This document shows, in pieces, positions 7,349 through 16,137 of a stretch of 64,000 nucleotides of DNA. This DNA is from an uncultured Dehalococcoidia bacterium. Lineage in GTDB: Bacteria; Chloroflexota; Dehalococcoidia; Lucifugimonadales; UBA3495. The stretch's first letter is position 1. Each line of letters begins with the position of its first letter. The stretch lies in contig OY282565.1 in assembly GCA_958296445.1 (NCBI GenBank), forward strand, positions 3,583,570 through 3,647,569, in the 5' to 3' direction. The notes under the pieces were generated by a model. It saw only the letters and a program-made list of their open reading frames with translations, was not told where the DNA came from and did not search any database. The position numbers and the translations under genes were made by a program.

Positions 7349-9184
7349 GTGAGGTTTACAGGCGTCAAGGCATTGATTCCGCTCCTACTGGCGTTGGCGT
7401 TGGCCCTCGTCGCTGCCTGCGGCGGGGCCGCGGCCACGAGTGCCCCGGCCCCCACCACGGCCCCCCAGCCCACCGCGGCCCCCACGCAGGCGCCCGCGCC
7501 GCAGGCCACCGCCACGGCGATGCCCTCCGCCCCCACGTCCGCCCCCGCCGCCGGCGGCAGCACGCCCGCCGCCACGGCCCGGCCCCAGCCGACGGCCACC
7601 GCCGCCCCGGCGCCCGCCGCCTCGCACACCCCCACCGGCGAGTTGCGGGTGGCGATGGCTACCTTCGGCAACGAGCGCTGGCTGCCCGGCGCCTCCGCCG
7701 GAGCCGAAGCCACCGCCTTTCACTCCATCCTCGAAAACCTGCTTACCCGCAACCCGGAGACCGGCGACAACATCGGCGAGCTGGCCGAATTCTGGGAAAT
7801 CCGCGACGGCGGGCTGACTTGGGAGTTCCGCCTGCGCGAAGGCCCCCAGTGGCACAACGGCAACGGCCCGGTCACCGCCGACGACGTGCAGTTTTCCTTC
7901 GAGCGCTACGCCGCCGAAAACAGCTCCAACGCCCGCGCCGGCGTGTTCCGCAAAATCGGCGGCTACCGGATTGTCGACTCCCAGACCATCATCGTTGACT
8001 TCAACGAACCCGAAATCCTTTTCGGCGGTGACCTCAATTCCGGCATCCCCGGAACTCAGTACATCTACCCCAAGAATTACATCGAGCAGGTCGGCGACGA
8101 AACCGCCGACGTCGAACCCGTCGCCTCCGGCCCCTACCGGCTGGTGAACCACGACCGGGGCGTCCGCATAGACTTCGAGGCCGTGCCGGGCCATTGGAAA
8201 CTGACCCCCGCCTTCGCCAATATGAGCTTCCTTAAAACCGTGGAAAACTCCACCCGCGTCGCCCAGCTCCGCGCCGGATCGGTGGACATCATCGGTATCG
8301 GCGTGGACTTCGCCAACGAACTCAAGGCCGGCGGCGTGCAAATCAAATCCGTGCCGGGTTTCGCCACCGTGGGCATCACCCTAGGCGGCCAGTGGGCCAC
8401 CAAGGAAACCTACGACCCGTCGGTGCCGTGGGCCCAGCCCGACGCCGAAAAGGCTCTCAAGGTGCGCCAGGCCCTCGCCTTGGCCATCGACAAAGAAGCA
8501 GTGGTTGACGTAGCCCTAGGCGGACTAGGCCGGGCCAACGTTTCCCTGCCCTTCTACTTCCAGGGCGAACCATGGACACTGCCCGAATTTGAGCCTATCG
8601 GCTATGACCCGGACGAAGCCCGCCGACTGCTGGCCGAGGCCGGTCACGAAGGCTGCTGGGAATTCACCATAAACCTAGTTCCGTGGCCGGGCCGCGCCTT
8701 CCTGCCCGCAGTGGGCGAAGCCGTCGCCACCCAGTGGGAAGCCAACCTCGGCTGCCGCATAACCCGCCGCCCGCTCGACCGGGCCGTGTTCGCCACCGAC
8801 TTCCGCGAGCGCACCTACCCCGGCGTCGCCGTTCCCTACGCTATGCCTTTCGTGGGCCGCGAACCCTGGCAATTGCTCCGCCTCAACTCCCACATAGACG
8901 GCCCGGTAATGCTGGCCTACGAAGACCGCACTTTCAGCGACTACCTAGACGAGCTGGGCGCCACCGCGGACTTCGACCGGCGGGTAATCCTGATGCAGGA
9001 AATGGGCCGCCATATGTATTCGCAGTTGCCCCGCATCGAACTGGCCGAAGTGTTCGGCATATTCGGCATCGGCGAAAACGTCAAAACCTGGGCCACCGCC
9101 CCCGGCAACGGCTTCATCCACAACACCGCCTACGTCAACCTCAACTGGGCGCCGCCGGGACAGCCCGTGACCCTGGCCGAGTAG
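7349..9184 (+). CDS. ABC transporter substrate-binding lipoprotein, family 5 (peptide/nickel type)
   Basis: 611 aa with GTG start preceded by GGGAGG at 7 nt. Lipoprotein signal with LALVAAC lipobox at about residues 21-27, then a roughly 70-residue Ala/Pro/Thr linker. From about residue 95 a typical SBP_bac_5 domain follows, with the TWEFRLREG strand, TADDVQFSFERY, YRIVDSQTIIVDF and the YDPDEARRLLAEAG motif. It would capture an oligopeptide or similar ligand outside the membrane and hand it to the two permeases downstream. Confidence 0.9.
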   Translation: MRFTGVKALIPLLLALALALVAACGGAAATSAPAPTTAPQPTAAPTQAPAPQATATAMPSAPTSAPAAGGSTPAATARPQPTATAAPAPAASHTPTGELRVAMATFGNERWLPGASAGAEATAFHSILENLLTRNPETGDNIGELAEFWEIRDGGLTWEFRLREGPQWHNGNGPVTADDVQFSFERYAAENSSNARAGVFRKIGGYRIVDSQTIIVDFNEPEILFGGDLNSGIPGTQYIYPKNYIEQVGDETADVEPVASGPYRLVNHDRGVRIDFEAVPGHWKLTPAFANMSFLKTVENSTRVAQLRAGSVDIIGIGVDFANELKAGGVQIKSVPGFATVGITLGGQWATKETYDPSVPWAQPDAEKALKVRQALALAIDKEAVVDVALGGLGRANVSLPFYFQGEPWTLPEFEPIGYDPDEARRLLAEAGHEGCWEFTINLVPWPGRAFLPAVGEAVATQWEANLGCRITRRPLDRAVFATDFRERTYPGVAVPYAMPFVGREPWQLLRLNSHIDGPVMLAYEDRTFSDYLDELGATADFDRRVILMQEMGRHMYSQLPRIELAEVFGIFGIGENVKTWATAPGNGFIHNTAYVNLNWAPPGQPVTLAE

Positions 9185-9193
9185 GAAAATCAA

Positions 9194-9241
9194 CCCCGGA
9201 GCGCACCAATAGAAACAACAAAAACCCGGTGCGCTCCGGGG
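9194..9241. terminator. 14-bp perfect hairpin between binding protein and permease genes
   Basis: CCCCGGAGCGCACC pairs with GGTGCGCTCCGGGG around an A-rich 20-nt loop. No U-tract. Its position suits a processing or attenuation site that keeps binding-protein mRNA in excess over permease mRNA, a common arrangement. Confidence 0.55.
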
Positions 9242-9265
9242 CTGATTCGGATTTAGAAGGGCGAT

Positions 9266-10183
9266 ATGACCCGTTACATCGCGTTGCGGTTCCTTCAGGC
9301 CATCATCAGCTTGCTGGTCGTAATGACCATCGTATTTATGCTGTCCCGCCTTTCCGGCGACCCGGTGCAGCTCCTGGCCGACATCAGCGCCAGCGAAGAG
9401 CAGATGGAAGCCATCCGCCGCGACCTGGGCCTGGACCGCCCCCTGGCCGTGCAGTGGGTCAACTATGTGCGGGATATGCTAGTTTTCGACCTCGGAGAAT
9501 CAGTGACCAGCCGCCAGCCCGTGCGGGAACTAATCTGGCAGCGGCTGCCCAACACCCTGCAACTCGGTTTCGCCGCAATGGCCATCAGCATATTCATCGG
9601 GCTGCCCATCGGCATCTACGCCGCCGTGCATCGCGGCTCGCGGCTGGACGGCGTCGCCCGCCTGTTCGCCGTCCTGGGCCAGTCTATGCCCTCCTTCTGG
9701 CTGGGCGTCCTGCTCATCCTGATTTTCGCCGTAATCCTCGGCGTCCTGCCCCCGGGCGGCAAAGAAAGCCCCACCAGCATAATCCTGCCCGCCTTCTCAA
9801 TGGGCTACCTGACCACCGCCGCCATTATGCGCCTCACCCGCTCCAGTATGCTCGACGTCCTCAACGCCGAATACATCAAGCTCGCCCGCATCAAAGGGCT
9901 CAGCGAAACCAAAGTAATCTGGAAACACGCCCTGAAAAATTCCCTCATCCCGGTAATAACCTTTTCCGTAGTCCTTTTCACCCTGTTCCTAGGCGCCGCC
10001 GTAGTAACCGAAACAGTCTTTTCCTGGCCCGGCCTAGGCAGCCTGATTCTCGACGGCGTGCGAACCCGCGACTACCCCCTGATACAAGGCGGCGTAGTGG
10101 TGTTCAGCGCCATCTACATCTTAGCAAACCTGCTGGTGGACATCCTGTACGGCTACCTTGACCCCAGAATCCGCTTGGCCTAA
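9266..10183 (+). CDS. ABC transporter permease, DppB/OppB family
   Basis: 305 aa inner-membrane protein. Hydrophobic N-terminal helix (LQAIISLLVVMTIVFMLSRL), then five more helices, and the EAA loop EYIKLARIKGLSETKVIWKH near residues 196-215 that contacts the ATPase. The DPVQLLAD and LGLDRPLAVQ segments are classic for this family. AAGGG precedes the ATG. It pairs with the downstream DppC-like permease; no ATPase gene is near. Confidence 0.93.
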   Translation: MTRYIALRFLQAIISLLVVMTIVFMLSRLSGDPVQLLADISASEEQMEAIRRDLGLDRPLAVQWVNYVRDMLVFDLGESVTSRQPVRELIWQRLPNTLQLGFAAMAISIFIGLPIGIYAAVHRGSRLDGVARLFAVLGQSMPSFWLGVLLILIFAVILGVLPPGGKESPTSIILPAFSMGYLTTAAIMRLTRSSMLDVLNAEYIKLARIKGLSETKVIWKHALKNSLIPVITFSVVLFTLFLGAAVVTETVFSWPGLGSLILDGVRTRDYPLIQGGVVVFSAIYILANLLVDILYGYLDPRIRLA

Positions 10184-10185
10184 GC

Positions 10186-10400
10186 GCGTATCACCCTGAA
10201 CGCAACGGCATTGTCACCCTAAAACGCGGCGGTATTGTCACCCTAAAACGCGGCGGTATTGTCACCCTGAACGTAACGGCATTGTCACCCTAGAACGCGG
10301 CGGTATTATCACCCTGAAAGCGGCGGCACTGTCACCCTGAGCGCAGCGAAGGGTCTCCGCGCCGGGGAAAGGGATTCTCCCCTCCGCTCAGAATGACAGG
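10186..10400. repeat. Seven-copy 23-24 bp tandem array ending in a repeat family B hairpin
   Basis: Units beginning TCACCCT start at about 10191, 10214, 10238, 10262, 10285, 10309 and 10332. The last unit is the left edge of a complete family B hairpin (10331-10400). The array separates the two permease genes. Confidence 0.8.
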
Positions 10401-10458
10401 CCCGGCGTCAGCAGATCAGTAAATAAGCAACGGCATAAACCCTAAAAGGGAGTAACCC

Positions 10459-11514
10459 GTGGCCGTAGTCGTTCTCGAACCGCCCCAACGCAGGCCCGCA
10501 GACTGGATTGGCCTCGCCTTTCGCGGTCTGCGGCAATTGCCCTTGCTGCCCTCGATAATCCTGGCAATCCTGCTGATTACCGCCATATTCGCCGACATCA
10601 TCGCGCCCCACCCCCCCACCCGGGGCGACCTGCAACAAAGCCTGCGCCCCCCGGTCTGGATTGGCGAAAGCGTGTCGGAAACCAGAACCGTAGTGGCAGG
10701 ACGCGCCGCTGATTTCCTGACCCAAATCAGCGTCGCCGAAGCCCAAAAGGAAATTGAGGACGGCGACGCCCGGGTAGCCGGTGGCGGCGAGCTGGCCCCC
10801 GGCGCCGAACTGGAGTTCCTGCGGCAAGGCGGTTCCTGGGAATACATCCTAGGCGCCGACCTGCAAGGCCGCGACGTCCTTAGCCGCGTGATTCACGGCA
10901 CCCGCCCATCCCTGATTGTGTCAATCATAGCCATCCTAGTAGCGGGCAGCATCGGCACCACCATCGGCCTAATCGCCGGATTCCGCGGCGGGCTGGCCGA
11001 CGCCATACTGATGCGCCTGACCGACATCGTGCTATCCATCCCCCTAATCCTAATCGCCGTAGTGATTGCCGCCATAACCGAACCATCGCTACAGAACATC
11101 ATAATCATCATCGGGCTGCTGCTATGGCCCCGTTTCGCCCGGCAGGTGCGCGGCGAAACCCTGGCCCTGAAGTCGCAGGACTTCGTAGCCCGCGCCGTAG
11201 TAGCGGGCAGCTCCGGCCTGCGAATCAGCCTAAAACACGTCCTGCCCAACATAGTCCCGTCCCTCCTAGTGATTTCAACGCTCCAAGTAGGCTACGTAAT
11301 CCTCCTCGAAGGCTCCCTAAGCTTCCTAGGCGTAGGAGTCCCACCCCCCCAACCGGCCTGGGGCCTGATGATAGCCGAAGGCCGCGGCCTCCTCCAAACC
11401 GCCTGGTGGACCGCCCTGTTCCCCGGCATAGCAATGGCCCTAACAGTCCTGGCCGTAAACCTCTTCGGCGACTGGCTACGCGACAAACTAGACCCCCGCC
11501 TACGCCAAATCTAG
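10459..11514 (+). CDS. ABC transporter permease, DppC/OppC family, with periplasmic-side insert
   Basis: 351 aa, GTG start after AAAAGGGAG. First helix at about 30-48, then an unusually long loop (about residues 70-128, with VAEAQKEIEDGDARV) before the family motif LGADLQGRDVLSRVIHG, followed by five helices and the EAA loop with VARAVVAGSSGLRISLKH. The loop insertion of some 55 residues is larger than in textbook DppC. It completes the importer membrane channel; the ATP-binding subunits must be encoded elsewhere. Confidence 0.92.
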   Translation: MAVVVLEPPQRRPADWIGLAFRGLRQLPLLPSIILAILLITAIFADIIAPHPPTRGDLQQSLRPPVWIGESVSETRTVVAGRAADFLTQISVAEAQKEIEDGDARVAGGGELAPGAELEFLRQGGSWEYILGADLQGRDVLSRVIHGTRPSLIVSIIAILVAGSIGTTIGLIAGFRGGLADAILMRLTDIVLSIPLILIAVVIAAITEPSLQNIIIIIGLLLWPRFARQVRGETLALKSQDFVARAVVAGSSGLRISLKHVLPNIVPSLLVISTLQVGYVILLEGSLSFLGVGVPPPQPAWGLMIAEGRGLLQTAWWTALFPGIAMALTVLAVNLFGDWLRDKLDPRLRQI

Positions 11515-11525
11515 CCGCCCGATGT

Positions 11526-11801
11526 CCCAAACGTAGGGGCGCACAGCCGTGCGCCCACCCCCGCCACCGGCAACCCACAGGAACAAAACAGCCTCCCGCA
11601 ACCCCCTAACTCACAAACCAACCCACCCCCCGCGTGCCAAACGTAGGGGCGCACAGCCGTGCGCCCACCCCCGCCGCCGGTAGCCCAAAGGAACAAAACA
11701 GCCTCCCGCAACCCCCTAACTCACAAACCGGCCGCACCTCCAGCCCCCCTCCCCCGCGGCTAACCCCCACCATCCAAGTAGGGGCGCACAGCCGTGCGCC
11801 C
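11526..11801. repeat. 110-bp tandem duplication built on repeat family A
   Basis: About 100 bp starting at 11526 recur from about 11637 with few changes, each led by a family A palindrome (11533-11556, 11643-11666). A third palindrome at 11778-11801 lies inside the 3' end of ispD. Confidence 0.8.
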
Positions 11802-12479
11802 TCCCCCCAAAAACGCCTCAGCAACCACCAAATCCCCCGCCGTAGTCACCTTGATATTCTCGTAAGCCCCCTCAAACATCCGCACCGGATAACCCAGCGC
11901 TTCGACCATCGCCGCATCATCCGTAACATCACCCCGGCAACGGCGGTGGGCTTCCAGCAGCAATTGGTAGCGGAACACTTGGGGCGTTTGCGCGGCCCAG
12001 AGGTGGGCGCGTTCCGGCGTTTCCTCTACCAGCAATTCAGGCGATACCCGCTTGATGGTATCCTTCACCGGCGTTCCGGCCACCGCCGCCCCGTGTTGGG
12101 CCGCGGCCCGGATACCCCGATCCAGCGTATCGGCGTCCACGCAAGGACGGGCCCCGTCGTGAACCAGCGCCAGTTCGCACGGGGCCAGGGCCAGCAGCCC
12201 CCGATACACCGAATCCTGCCGCCGCTCTCCCCCCGCGCACACCCGCGCCACCTTCCGCCAGCCCCGCAACGCCGCCAGCTCCCGCCCCCGCGCCACCGAT
12301 TCGGCGGCCAGCACCAGCGCAATTTCGCCGATTCCGGGGTGCGCCTCGAACCGCTCTACGGTATGCGCGATGAGCGGCGCCCCCAACAACGGCGCAAAGG
12401 TCTTGTCCACATTCCCCATCCGCGAGCTTCGCCCGGCGGCCACAATAACCGCGCTTGCGTAAGGCATCCTTATAACCAT
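11760..12479 (-). CDS. ispD: 2-C-methyl-D-erythritol 4-phosphate cytidylyltransferase
   Basis: Third step of the MEP isoprenoid pathway: joins CTP and methylerythritol phosphate. 239 aa (235 if the second ATG, MPYASAV, is used). CTP-binding loop VIVAAGRSSRMG, then HDGARP, DTIKR and AAQTPQVF motifs, all expected in IspD. The enzyme should end near ENIKVTTAGDLVVAEAFL; the last 15 codons (GGRTAVRPY and GGG) are encoded by repeat family A and form a foreign tail. YacL-like PIN/TRAM gene upstream on the same strand matches the usual neighbourhood. Confidence 0.93.
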   Translation of the reverse strand: MVIRMPYASAVIVAAGRSSRMGNVDKTFAPLLGAPLIAHTVERFEAHPGIGEIALVLAAESVARGRELAALRGWRKVARVCAGGERRQDSVYRGLLALAPCELALVHDGARPCVDADTLDRGIRAAAQHGAAVAGTPVKDTIKRVSPELLVEETPERAHLWAAQTPQVFRYQLLLEAHRRCRGDVTDDAAMVEALGYPVRMFEGAYENIKVTTAGDLVVAEAFLGGGRTAVRPYLDGGG

Positions 12480-12489
12480 CCAATTTTTT

Positions 12490-12590
12490 CAACGCAGAGG
12501 ACGCAGAGGATTCGCAGAGAACGCAGAAATTACCCCCAAATTCTCTGCGCTCTCTGCGTAAATCTCTGCGCCCTCTGCGTTAAAACCCCG
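12490..12590. repeat. Repeat family C (CTCTGCG blocks), imperfect inverted repeat
   Basis: CGCAGAGGACGCAGAGG-like blocks at 12495-12530 face CTCTGCGCTCTCTGCGT-like blocks at 12542-12582. The whole gap between ispD and the YacL-like gene is this hairpin. Confidence 0.75.
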
Positions 12591-12592
12591 GT

Positions 12593-13702
12593 TCACTTCG
12601 GTTGAGCAAAGACAATACGCCCCGCGTTGGTTTGCAACACGCGGGTGACCTGCACATCGTGGCTGGAGTTGATATAACGCCGCCCGCCCTCCACCACCAC
12701 CATCGTGCCGTCGTCAAGATAGGCCACGCCCTGCCCCACTTCCTTGCCTTCCTGCACAATGTCCACCTGCAAGTTTTCGCCGGGCAGCACAATAGACTTG
12801 ACGGCGTTGGCAAGTTCGTTGACGTTCAGCACTTGCACGCCCTGGATTTCGGCAACGCGGTTAAGATTGTAATCGGTGGTCAGGATAGAGGATTTCATCC
12901 CGCGGGCCAACTCCACCAGCCGGGCGTCCACTTCCTCGCCGTTCTCGATTCCCACGTCCAGCACCCGCAGCGGCACCGTGGCGTCCTTACGCAAGCGGCC
13001 CAGCACCTCCAGCCCGCGCCGCCCCCGGTTGCGCCGCAGCGAATCGCTGGAATCGGCGATATGGCGCAGCTCGTCCAGCACGAAACGCGGCACCAGCAAC
13101 GAGCCGCTGATAAATCCGGTGCCGGTAAGGTCGGCGATTCGCCCGTCTATAATCGCCGAGGTGTCCACCAGTATATTTCCGTCCCGCTGCTCCCGCCCCG
13201 GCCCGTCCGGGATGGCGACGATTCCGGGCAAGACCCCCGGCAACATCCCCCCGTCGGCGTCCGTCGGCGTCCGCCCGCTCGCCCGCCGGGCCGAATCCAG
13301 CGCGGGCAGGATGGCGCGTATGTCGCCCTCCCGCTGCGCCCCCAGCCACATCCCGCCGACGCCCAAGACCACGCTCACGCCGACCGGCACGGCCCACCCC
13401 ACGGCGCCGTCCAGCGTGTAGAGCGGGATGGACACCAGCGAGGCCACCGCCAGCCCCACCATCAGCCCCGCGATGGCCGCCACCAGAGTAGAGCCGGGCA
13501 GCTCCGATATTTTGCGCCCCAGCGCCGGTATGACAAACCACGCCGCCAAGCCGCCAACGGCCACCCCGGCGGCGGTAAAAGCCAGTCCCCAAGGCAGGAA
13601 CCGGCCGCCAAATGAATACAATTCGGTAATAATACTCAGCCACCAGCCAAGCGCCCCTCCCCCCACAGCCCCGAAAGCTCTGAGTGTCCAAAGGCCCGCC
13701 AA
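12593..13702 (-). CDS. YacL-like membrane protein with PIN and TRAM domains
   Basis: 369 aa. Residues 1-125 hold about four membrane helices, followed by a cytoplasmic PIN domain (NILVDTSAIIDGRIADL, with acidic residues DTS...D, E in VLDELRHI, and TTDYNLN) and a C-terminal TRAM RNA-binding domain (GENLQVDIVQEGKEVGQGVAYL...TMVVVEGG). PIN domains are usually RNases; the partner RNA is unknown. TTG start with AAGGGGGG 10 nt upstream. It precedes ispD as in many Gram-positive genomes. Confidence 0.88.
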   Translation of the reverse strand: MAGLWTLRAFGAVGGGALGWWLSIITELYSFGGRFLPWGLAFTAAGVAVGGLAAWFVIPALGRKISELPGSTLVAAIAGLMVGLAVASLVSIPLYTLDGAVGWAVPVGVSVVLGVGGMWLGAQREGDIRAILPALDSARRASGRTPTDADGGMLPGVLPGIVAIPDGPGREQRDGNILVDTSAIIDGRIADLTGTGFISGSLLVPRFVLDELRHIADSSDSLRRNRGRRGLEVLGRLRKDATVPLRVLDVGIENGEEVDARLVELARGMKSSILTTDYNLNRVAEIQGVQVLNVNELANAVKSIVLPGENLQVDIVQEGKEVGQGVAYLDDGTMVVVEGGRRYINSSHDVQVTRVLQTNAGRIVFAQPK

Positions 13703-13983
13703 AGCTGAATTACCCCCCTTGTCAACGATTTTCGACAGCGGCGCGTCAAAACTTACACGGAAAAGTACAGCGTAAGATTAGCACAAACCGCCCTTGCGCG
13801 ATAGCCAACCCGCCAGCCAATCCCGCCCGCCGCCCAGCCCCATCCGCGAAAATTGCGAAATTACTTCCGCTGCCTGTCATTCTGAGCAAAGCGAAGAATC
13901 TCACCTTGGGCAATGAGACCCTTCGCTTTGCTCAGGGTGACAAAGGGGAATAATGACGGGGTGGACGGCCAGCCCAACCCCCG
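13703..13983. repeat. Gap with one repeat family B element
   Basis: Family B at about 13846-13950: edge GAAAATTGCGAAATTACTT, then the CTGAGCAAAGCGAAGAATC hairpin and the GTGACAAAGGGG edge. The rest (13703-13845) shows no gene and should contain the promoter of the YacL-like gene. Confidence 0.7.
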
Positions 13984-14736
13984 CTAGGCTTTCAGCGTGT
14001 ACAACACGACGGCGACGGATGTTGCCAAATTCAGGCTGGACACCCCCGGCGTCATCGGAATTGCCAAGCGGCGGCTGGCGAGCGACAGCAGTTCCGGGCT
14101 GGCCCCGCGCCGCTCGGCGCCAAAGGCCAGAATCGCGCCGCGCGGCGCCCGGCCCCACGGCATAGGCTCGCCCAGCGGGTCTATGGCAATCACCGGGCGC
14201 CAGCCGCCCGGCCCCGCGATTTCGGATATTCCCCCGGCCCGGGCCACCGGCAGAGCGAATTGCAGCCCGGCGGCGGACACGATAGCCGCCGGATGCCAAG
14301 GGTCTTGCGGCCCGGTCACCAGCAGCCCGGCCGCGCCGGCCGCCGCCGCCACCCGCACCGCCGCGCCGATGTTGAACGGGTTGCGCGGGTTCTCCAGCAA
14401 CACCAACGGCGCCCCTGCCGGCCCATCGGCAACCGCGGCCGCCGATACCGCAGGCCGCCGGGCAATGGCGATAACCCCGGTGTCGGGCGGCGCCGGCGAA
14501 AGCCGCCGGAAATCGTCAACCGCTACCTGCACCAGCTCCCCGGCCAGCCGCGGAATAATGTCAGGCGCCACCTCGGCCGCCAGCCGCAGCACGGCATCCG
14601 CATCGGGGCTGACCGTCTCCAGCGTTTCCGCCCCGAAGCGCAATGCGTGCTTAACCGCGTGCAGCCCGTCCACCGCCGCCAGCGACCCATCCCGCCGCGC
14701 CTGCCGGAAACGGTTAATCAGCGCATAATCCGTCAT
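13984..14736 (-). CDS. SpoU/TrmH-family RNA 2'-O-methyltransferase
   Basis: 250 aa. N-terminal substrate-binding part (VDGLHAVKHALRFGA) and C-terminal SPOUT knot with the three family motifs: LLENPRNPFNIGAAVR, LAFGAERRG and IPMTPGVSSLNLATSVAVVLY. It methylates ribose in rRNA or tRNA using SAM. Start at MTDYALINRF (ATG 14736); an upstream in-frame GTG falls inside a repeat and is rejected. Its neighbour across the hairpin at 14747-14849 is divergent. Confidence 0.92.
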   Translation of the reverse strand: MTDYALINRFRQARRDGSLAAVDGLHAVKHALRFGAETLETVSPDADAVLRLAAEVAPDIIPRLAGELVQVAVDDFRRLSPAPPDTGVIAIARRPAVSAAAVADGPAGAPLVLLENPRNPFNIGAAVRVAAAAGAAGLLVTGPQDPWHPAAIVSAAGLQFALPVARAGGISEIAGPGGWRPVIAIDPLGEPMPWGRAPRGAILAFGAERRGASPELLSLASRRLAIPMTPGVSSLNLATSVAVVLYTLKA

Positions 14737-14746
14737 TCGGAAATCA

Positions 14747-14849
14747 ACCACAGAGAACACAGAGGTCACAGAGTTTGATTTATTGCTTTATATTATAAGC
14801 GCAGAGAAAATCAAGAAAAACTCTGCGTACTCTGTGTTCTCTGTGGTTA
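14747..14849. repeat. Long inverted repeat of family C between divergent genes
   Basis: AACCACAGAGAACACAGAGG at the left pairs with CTCTGTGTTCTCTGTGGTT at the right, with an AT-rich middle (TTTATTGCTTTATATTATAA). Stem of about 20 bp plus inner CTCTGCG/CGCAGAG pairing. Confidence 0.85.
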
Positions 14850-14867
14850 AAAAACCCGGGAGGCGTT

Positions 14868-15713
14868 ATGGTTGAGCAAGCGGAACGAATCCCCCCGCCG
14901 TCGCCGGGGGCGGGCGAGTACCTAGAGCAGGCGATGGCCTGGTCGGACGAAGTGCGGGCCAAGGGCCGGGCCGCCCTGAACCTGCCCTATGGCAACGACG
15001 AGCGGCAGAAACTGGACGTTTATATGCCCGCCGCACCCCCCGAACACCCCGCGCCGGTACTGCTGTTTCTCCACGGGGGTTATTGGGTCATCGGCCACAA
15101 AGACCTGCTCGGCTTTATGGCCCCGGCCATCACCCCCGCCCCGGCCCTGCTGGTGTCGGTGGGCTACCGGCTGGCCCCCGCCGCCAAGTACCCCCAACAG
15201 GTGGACGACTGCCGCGCCGCCCTGCGCTGGGTATACGACAACATCGCCGACTACGGCGGCGACCCCCAACGAATCCACGTGGGCGGCCATTCGGCGGGCG
15301 GCCATCTCGCCGCCCTGATAACCCTGCAACGGCAACGCCTGGCCCCTTTCGGCCTGCCCCAAGACGTCATCAAGGGCTGCTTCCCGGTAAGCGGCGTGTT
15401 CGACGTCACCGAAACGCCCCCGGAACGCCGCCAAGCATTCCTAGAATCCGACGCCGACGCCCGCGATGCCAGCCCCCTCTACAACGCCGAAGGCAACGCA
15501 ACCCCCTTCCTGCTGGAAATCGGCAGCGACGATTTCGACAACCTACGCGCCCAGCACCCCCGGATGCTGGCCGCCCTGCGCTCCCAACCAGGCTACGTAG
15601 AGGAAATGCTGCGCGAAGCCCACAACCACTTCCAAATCAGCCTAGACCACGCCAACCCCGAAAGCCCCTGGCCTACCCGCGTCCGCCAGTGGCTAACCGC
15701 GCCGCCAGCCTAG
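14868..15713 (+). CDS. Alpha/beta hydrolase, arylformamidase/esterase-like
   Basis: 281 aa. Oxyanion motif HGGYW (69-73), nucleophile S142 in GHSAGG (140-145), a candidate acid Asp in GSDDFDN (about 222) and His in AHNHFQIS near the C-terminus. HGGYW plus HSAGGHL is the pattern of alpha/beta-hydrolase arylformamidases and related small esterases (family knowledge); the true substrate is uncertain. GGGAGG lies 6 nt before the ATG. Confidence 0.9.
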   Translation: MVEQAERIPPPSPGAGEYLEQAMAWSDEVRAKGRAALNLPYGNDERQKLDVYMPAAPPEHPAPVLLFLHGGYWVIGHKDLLGFMAPAITPAPALLVSVGYRLAPAAKYPQQVDDCRAALRWVYDNIADYGGDPQRIHVGGHSAGGHLAALITLQRQRLAPFGLPQDVIKGCFPVSGVFDVTETPPERRQAFLESDADARDASPLYNAEGNATPFLLEIGSDDFDNLRAQHPRMLAALRSQPGYVEEMLREAHNHFQISLDHANPESPWPTRVRQWLTAPPA

Positions 15714-15747
15714 GCCGCTTGGCAGGGATAGGAACGGCGAAAAGCCC

Positions 15748-16137
15748 CTAGTCCCCCTGTCCTGCCGGGTGCGGATGGGCGGCATCGGCGGCGCGAAGCA
15801 ACTCCGAAATCAGCTCGCGGGGCGTCAACCAGACCATCGCGGTAAGAACCAGCAGGGCAAAAGCTATGTCGTCAAAGGGAATCAGCGGTATCAAATCAAG
15901 CGGGCTAATCCAGTAGACCAGCACCGCCAGCGGCAAGGCCCGGACATACCACGGCAGCCGCAGGTCGAACACCAGCAGGCGCAGGAAAGTCAGCTTGCCC
16001 CGCAAAGTCAGCCGGTAGAACGTGGCGTAAGGTTCCCGGCGGATCAGCAGCCAAATCGTCGCCACCGCCAGCAACCCCGCCAGCAGCAACCCCGCCCCAA
16101 AGGAAATCACCAGAACTTTCCAGTCCAACCCCGCCAT
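15748..16137 (-). CDS. DUF1232 membrane protein
   Basis: 129 aa from the ATG beginning MAGLDWKVL; an upstream TTG would add 19 residues. One N-terminal helix (ISFGAGLLLAGLLAVATIWLL), then the DUF1232 core WYVRALPLAVLVYWISPLDLIPLIPFDDIAFALL, a conserved YxxSPxDLIP motif of unknown role, and a short polar tail. Convergent with the hydrolase and divergent from the cupin. Confidence 0.85.
   Translation of the reverse strand: MAGLDWKVLVISFGAGLLLAGLLAVATIWLLIRREPYATFYRLTLRGKLTFLRLLVFDLRLPWYVRALPLAVLVYWISPLDLIPLIPFDDIAFALLVLTAMVWLTPRELISELLRAADAAHPHPAGQGD

Noticed and set aside
7385..8341. 318-codon Gly/Val-rich minus-strand frame
   Set aside because: Antisense to the binding-protein gene, which has a lipobox and SBP_bac_5 motifs.
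11505..11824. Several short frames ending in or containing GRTAVRPY-like peptides
   Set aside because: They are translations of the family A palindrome; only ispD has an independent family match, so only there is the tail treated as real.
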